9,023 bases of DNA from Campylobacteraceae bacterium (GTDB lineage Bacteria; Campylobacterota; Campylobacteria; Campylobacterales; Sulfurovaceae). The translations under genes were made by a program, and so were the position numbers. The notes beneath the pieces are model-generated. The model was not told where the DNA came from. It made no database searches and saw only the letters and a program-made list of their open reading frames with translations. Position 1 is the stretch's first letter; the number at the start of each line of letters is the position of its first letter. Positions 5,610-9,023 of the stretch are shown piece by piece. The stretch is taken from contig JALSQB010000161.1 of NCBI GenBank assembly GCA_026985655.1, forward strand, positions 1 through 9,023, written 5' to 3'.

Positions 5610-6646
5610 TGTGGTCTGAAATCAAACCTCACTTAGCAGCTTTACGTAAAGCACTTACTTTTTCTGTTGCTTCTATTTTTGTTGCTTTTATTGTTGCTTT
5701 TATGTTTCACAACCCTATTTTAACATGGATTACTGCCCCTTTAAATGAAGCCCTCACAGAAGTCGGTAAGATTGTCAATACACAAGAAAAAGCCACATGG
5801 AGAGTCGAACAAGTAGATAAAAATGCTACCGACAGCAACATAACAACTTCTCACGTACAATCAATCCAAGAATCCAATGCTTTAAAACTTGAAATTGCTT
5901 TACGCAACGCTTCAAAAGTGGCACAAAAAGAGCTGGCAACTTTTTTAGTCGAAGCTACTCAAGCAGCCAAAGCACTTAAAGAGAGTTTACACAACACAGC
6001 AAAAGAACCACGTGCTTCTTTTGAGGGACAAATCACCACACAGCAAGTTGGTGGAGCATTTTTTGTTGCCTTAAAAGTTTCATTCTTTGCTGGATTATTA
6101 GGGGCATTACCCTTTGTTCTTTACCAACTCTGGCTCTTTATTGCTCCTGGACTTTACGATAATGAAAAAAAGATGATACTGCCTTTTGTTTTGGGTGGCT
6201 CATTTATGTTCATGGTCGGAATCCTCTTTGCGTACTATGTCGTTACCCCATTTGGCTTTCAATTTCTCATTACTTTTGGTTCATTTCTCTACACGCCATT
6301 GATTAACATTGAAGACTATGTAGGATTTTTCACAAAAATCATGATGGGATTTGGGATTGCATTTGAACTTCCTGTAGTTGCTTATTTTTTAGCTGTCCTA
6401 GGTTTGGTAACAGACAAAAGCTTGAAAGATTTTTTCAAATATGCCATTATTATTATCTTTATCTTAGCGGCTCTTTTAACCCCACCAGATGTCTTAACCC
6501 AACTACTCATGGCAGCACCTCTTATTTTGCTCTATGGTCTCTCTATTATTATTGTTAAATATGTAAATCCTTATGTCGAAGAAGAAGATGAAGAAGAAGC
6601 ACAAAACAGTAATGAAGAAAAAGAACTTTTGGAAAATAAAAAATAG
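5609..6646 (+). CDS. tatC: Twin-arginine translocase subunit TatC with an enlarged first periplasmic loop
   Basis: TatC is the polytopic core of the twin-arginine translocase. Conserved parts are present: an N-terminal HLAALRKAL (8-16), first helix (about 17-38), TAPL (42-45), FFVALKVSF (151-159), YQLWLFIAPGLYDNEKK (172-188), FGIAFELP with Glu253 (248-255) and LLTPPD (289-294). Six membrane helices are readable. Two features are unusual. The protein has 345 residues against about 250 for most TatC, and most of the excess is a hydrophilic, Ala/Glu/Lys-rich, probably helical insert at about residues 53-140, between helices 1 and 2, which should lie in the periplasm. Also, the position of E. coli Glu15, which contacts the signal peptide, is Ala11, whereas the Glu103 equivalent (Glu186) is kept. 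The C-terminus is very acidic (VEEEDEEE). It is coupled to tatB by TAATG with AAGG upstream, and abuts queA. Confidence 0.95.
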   Translation: MWSEIKPHLAALRKALTFSVASIFVAFIVAFMFHNPILTWITAPLNEALTEVGKIVNTQEKATWRVEQVDKNATDSNITTSHVQSIQESNALKLEIALRNASKVAQKELATFLVEATQAAKALKESLHNTAKEPRASFEGQITTQQVGGAFFVALKVSFFAGLLGALPFVLYQLWLFIAPGLYDNEKKMILPFVLGGSFMFMVGILFAYYVVTPFGFQFLITFGSFLYTPLINIEDYVGFFTKIMMGFGIAFELPVVAYFLAVLGLVTDKSLKDFFKYAIIIIFILAALLTPPDVLTQLLMAAPLILLYGLSIIIVKYVNPYVEEEDEEEAQNSNEEKELLENKK

Positions 6647-7687
6647 ATGAGCAAAGAACTTTTAACCTCTAGCTATGATTATGAGCTTCCCCCTCATCTC
6701 ATAGCTCAAACCCCTGTACAACCACGTGACCATGCCAAACTCTTAGTATATAATCGAGAAACAGATACCACAACCCATACACTTTTTAAAAATATTTTAG
6801 ACTTTTTACCTCAAAACTGTGATGTTTTTTTAAACGATACAAAGGTAATTAAAGCACGTATATTTGGTAAAAAAGAGACCAATGAACAAGGAGAAGGAGG
6901 TGGAAAAATTGAACTACTTTTCAACAAACCTCTTTCAGCCCATGAATACCTTGTAATGATACGAGGAAAAGTACAACTAGGAATGCAACTCTTTTTTGAT
7001 GAGGACTTAGTCGCAACAGTTAAAGCATTTAATGAAGATGGTTCACGCATCGTAAGCTTTAGCCATAAGGCAAAAACGATACGTTTTGAAGAGCTTGTGC
7101 AAGTTTTAGAGACAATAGGACACATTCCCTTACCCCCTTATATGCAACGTACAGATAATGAGCAAGATGAAACAGACTATCAAACCCTCTTTGCTAAAAA
7201 TGCAGGAGCCGTTGCTGCACCAACTGCCTCTTTGCACTTTACCCCTGAACTATTTCAGGCATTTCAAAAGCGACATAAAACCCACAAAGTAACACTTCAT
7301 GTAGGTGCAGGTACTTTTAAACCTGTTGAGGTAGAGAAAATTTTAGAACACCCTATGCATTCAGAGTTTTTTGATATTCCTAAAGAGAGTGCAAAGGTCT
7401 TAGAGAGTTCTAAACCCATCTTAGCCATAGGGACAACAGTGACACGAACGGTAGAGTATTATGTTAGAACAAAAAAGAGTTCTGGAGAGTGTGACCTATT
7501 TCTGAATCCTTCTAACAAGCCACAACGGGTAAACCACCTTTTGACAAACTTTCATCTACCAAAAAGCACCCTCATTATGTTAGTTTCTGCATTTATTGGA
7601 CGAGAGAAAAGTTTAGAGCTTTACCACGAAGCCATAGAAAAAGAGTATAGATTTTTTTCTTATGGGGATGCGATGTTGATTATTTAA
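6647..7687 (+). CDS. queA: tRNA preQ1(34) S-adenosylmethionine ribosyltransferase-isomerase
   Basis: QueA moves the ribosyl group of SAM onto preQ1 at tRNA position 34 to give epoxyqueuosine, the penultimate step of queuosine synthesis. At 346 residues it is of normal length. Recognisable stretches are the N-terminal YDYELPPHLIAQTPVQPRDHAKLLV (two parts, 10-34), FLNDTKVIKARIFG, the catalytic-region motif GAVAAPTASLHF, LHVGAGTFKPV (217-227), TNFHLPKST (300-308) and the closing YRFFSYGDAMLII. A small glycine-rich loop (QGEGGGK) before KIELL is slightly longer than usual. The ATG immediately follows the tatC stop with no gap and has no strong Shine-Dalgarno, so it probably depends on translation of tatC. 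The order tatB–tatC–queA matches my memory of H. pylori. It converges on the SH3–SPOR gene with an 8-nt gap and no visible terminator. Confidence 0.96.
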   Translation: MSKELLTSSYDYELPPHLIAQTPVQPRDHAKLLVYNRETDTTTHTLFKNILDFLPQNCDVFLNDTKVIKARIFGKKETNEQGEGGGKIELLFNKPLSAHEYLVMIRGKVQLGMQLFFDEDLVATVKAFNEDGSRIVSFSHKAKTIRFEELVQVLETIGHIPLPPYMQRTDNEQDETDYQTLFAKNAGAVAAPTASLHFTPELFQAFQKRHKTHKVTLHVGAGTFKPVEVEKILEHPMHSEFFDIPKESAKVLESSKPILAIGTTVTRTVEYYVRTKKSSGECDLFLNPSNKPQRVNHLLTNFHLPKSTLIMLVSAFIGREKSLELYHEAIEKEYRFFSYGDAMLII

Positions 7688-7695
7688 AGCATTGA

Positions 7696-8700
7696 TTATC
7701 TAATTTTACTTTGTATATAAGCAAACTTATTAATCTTTTTTCGTACTACGGCTAATGCTTTTTGCGTTTTAAGCATCGAGCTAAAAGGTCCAATATAAAC
7801 ACGGCGAACAACACGCTTACCTTGTTGTATCTTTTGAATACTATATGCAAAACCATTCTCACTAATCTTCCTCAAATAGCTTGGTGAAATCTCTGAAAAG
7901 AATGATCCAGACTTAATATAAAATTGCATCGGTGTAATAGCAGGTTCTTTAGCAGGTACTTTTTTTGAATTAACCACCAATTCACTACTCATATTATTAT
8001 CCTGTTTATCAGATACAATTACTGGTTTAGGAAATACTATATGAGATAAGTTTTTTAATGCAGAAACTTTAAAGGTATCACCTGTGGGGAGTAAACGAAG
8101 TTTTTGAATATCTTTACCACGTTCATAATCTTCCTGACTCCTAAAACGCCAACGTATTGTTGCTTGAACATCAATATAATTTTCTCTACGTTTTAAAATT
8201 TTCACATACACTAGATGAATCTCACGTTTTGACCATAACTTATATTCATTCACCTTTTTACTTCTTAACTCTCTCAATGAAATATTTTTATGCCATAAAT
8301 ATTGTTGCATAGGAAAAGCATAAAAAGCTTGTAATTTATCTAAAAAGTTCTCCTCCTCTGCCATATAGAAATTTTGTAAAAAGTTTTCAATATTTGCTTT
8401 TGAGGTCAAAGAGACAAAGGACATCTCTTTTAAATAGTGGGAATTAACCCAACCTTCAATATGTGATGCACCTCGTGGAACACTAATATAACACCATTCA
8501 GAACCATTCTCTAACTCGCTACACTCTTTAATAGAAATATCAGTAGTATTAAAAGCAATCTGCCCAACCACCACAGACTCTTTTTTAAAAGGAACATCAC
8601 GTACATTTAATGATGCCCCTTGTTTAATATGTGTTATTTCATATTTCAAAGCATGACTTAAACTTAGCAGTAGTAACATTATTATTATAATTTTTTTCAT
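7696..8700 (-). CDS. Secreted SH3 / NTF2-like / SPOR-like cell-envelope protein
   Basis: The ATG at 8700 (MKKIIII) gives 334 residues and a clean Sec signal peptide with a cut after Ser-His-Ala (residue 17); a TTG two codons upstream (8706) is less likely. Residues 19-91 form a bacterial SH3 domain, with LNVRDVP (31-37) and EGWVNSHYL (82-90) as hallmarks and Cys60/Cys70 able to pair. The middle part (about 95-215) has the alpha-beta pattern of an NTF2-like fold (LDKLQAFYAFPMQQYLW, then a YKLWSKREIHLVYVKI strand), a weaker call. A linker leads to a SPOR-like domain at 258-334 (FYIKSGSFF, RRVYIGPFSS), a fold that binds denuded peptidoglycan glycan strands. The protein probably sits in the periplasm on the cell wall. 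The exact role is unknown. It lies downstream of the M18 peptidase gene on the same strand with its own likely promoter. Confidence 0.8.
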   Translation of the reverse strand: MKKIIIIMLLLLSLSHALKYEITHIKQGASLNVRDVPFKKESVVVGQIAFNTTDISIKECSELENGSEWCYISVPRGASHIEGWVNSHYLKEMSFVSLTSKANIENFLQNFYMAEEENFLDKLQAFYAFPMQQYLWHKNISLRELRSKKVNEYKLWSKREIHLVYVKILKRRENYIDVQATIRWRFRSQEDYERGKDIQKLRLLPTGDTFKVSALKNLSHIVFPKPVIVSDKQDNNMSSELVVNSKKVPAKEPAITPMQFYIKSGSFFSEISPSYLRKISENGFAYSIQKIQQGKRVVRRVYIGPFSSMLKTQKALAVVRKKINKFAYIQSKIR

Positions 8701-8728
8701 ACCCAAAGTATACAGAATATAAGTGAAG

Positions 8729-8734
8729 AGTATA
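8729..8734 (-). promoter_or_regulatory. Candidate -10 box of the SH3–SPOR gene
   Basis: TATACT on the minus strand (8734 to 8729), in an AT-rich 75-bp spacer, stands 28 nt before the ATG at 8700 and would give a leader of about 20 nt. A second TATACT (8712 to 8707) is too close unless the transcript is leaderless. No good Shine-Dalgarno is visible before the ATG. Confidence 0.3.
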
Positions 8735-8775
8735 TTAAAAAATGAATTTAATTATTAAAAAACATATAAAAATAT

Positions 8776-9023
8776 TTAATCACTAAAACCTAACAAAATC
8801 TTGTACAGAGAATAAGCATCTTCCTCTCCAGCTAATTCTCTAATGGAGTGCATGGCAAAAGTTGGAAGCCCCACATCAAGGGTTTCTATGCCAAGCCTTG
8901 TTGCAGTAATTGGTCCAATGGTAGAACCACAACCCATGTCTGAACGTGTTACAAATTGCTGATAGGGTTCATTCAATGTTTCAGCCACATTCATAAAACG
9001 TGATATTGTTGCACTATTTGAAG
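8776..9023 (-). CDS. M18 family aminopeptidase, C-terminal fragment (start outside the window)
   Basis: Only the last 81 residues are visible; the frame stays open to the right edge, so the Met at 8994 is internal, not the start. The fragment carries the conserved end of M18 metallo-aminopeptidases (the aspartyl aminopeptidase / yeast aminopeptidase I family). QQFVTRSDMGCGSTIGPI (residues 21-38 of the fragment) is followed by LGIETLDVGLPTFAMHSIRE (43-62). The His in AMHSIRE is the last zinc ligand of the dinuclear site in this family. These enzymes are typically dodecameric and cytoplasmic and remove N-terminal residues, often acidic ones, from peptides. Substrate preference cannot be told from this part. 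The stop is TAA at 8776, followed by a short AT-rich spacer before the SH3–SPOR gene. Confidence 0.93.
   Translation of the reverse strand, partial: SNSATISRFMNVAETLNEPYQQFVTRSDMGCGSTIGPITATRLGIETLDVGLPTFAMHSIRELAGEEDAYSLYKILLGFSD

Noticed and set aside
6811..7125. Minus-strand frame opposite queA
   Set aside because: It is antisense to conserved queA motifs and has no start signals.
7688..7695. Bidirectional terminator between queA and the SH3–SPOR gene
   Set aside because: The gap is only 8 bp and I see no GC-rich stem with a T run in or around it.
8701..8712. Leaderless start for the SH3–SPOR gene, from TATACT directly before the ATG
   Set aside because: A second TATACT at a normal distance exists and leaderless mRNAs are uncommon in this phylum; there is too little evidence to prefer it, though the missing Shine-Dalgarno remains unexplained.
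1..9023. CRISPR array, tRNA, rRNA, insertion sequence or phage attachment site
   Set aside because: No spaced direct repeats, cloverleaf-like segments, transposase-like frames or flanking inverted repeats were found on reading both strands by eye.

Overview
The window looks like chromosomal DNA of a campylobacterotal (epsilonproteobacterial) organism. It is AT-rich and densely packed. Two gene blocks match arrangements I recall from Helicobacter pylori: nudH/rppH–lysC–hobA–holB, and tatB–tatC–queA. hobA in particular is restricted to this phylum. Relatives such as Sulfurovum or Sulfurimonas fit the protein styles, but I cannot fix the genus from sequence alone. I see no insertion sequence, prophage, CRISPR array, tRNA or rRNA.

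Layout, left to right. Positions 1-634 (minus strand) hold the N-terminal 211 residues of an exported beta-rich protein of the DUF11-associated surface type, cut by the window edge. An AT-rich 188-bp spacer separates it from a tight minus-strand operon read from 3701 down to 823: rppH (RNA pyrophosphohydrolase), lysC (aspartokinase), hobA (DnaA-binding initiation regulator) and holB (delta' subunit of the DNA polymerase III clamp loader). Junctions are a 17-nt overlap, a 4-nt gap and a 3-nt gap. Divergent from rppH is hemW (plus), across a 57-bp spacer dominated by a 26-bp near-perfect palindrome. hemW converges on a small cysteine-rich lipoprotein gene (minus). That gene is in turn divergent from the plus-strand operon tatB–tatC–queA (5184-7687), with a 1-nt stop/start overlap and a 0-nt junction. 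queA converges on a minus-strand gene for a secreted SH3 / NTF2-like / SPOR protein, and the window ends inside the C-terminus of an M18 aminopeptidase (minus).

Functionally the window is mostly housekeeping: mRNA 5'-end processing, aspartate-family amino acid synthesis, control of chromosome initiation and clamp loading, heme handling, folded-protein export and queuosine tRNA modification. Three points go beyond routine annotation. First, an in-frame internal ATG in lysC (codon 246) has an excellent Shine-Dalgarno and sits where alpha/beta-type aspartokinases start their separate beta subunit. Second, TatC carries roughly 85 extra residues in its first periplasmic loop and has alanine at the position of the signal-peptide-binding glutamate near the N-terminus. 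Third, there are uncharacterised envelope proteins: the partial surface protein, the five-cysteine lipoprotein and the SH3–SPOR protein. I found no convincing complete new system; the TatC variant and the lysC internal start are the strongest leads.
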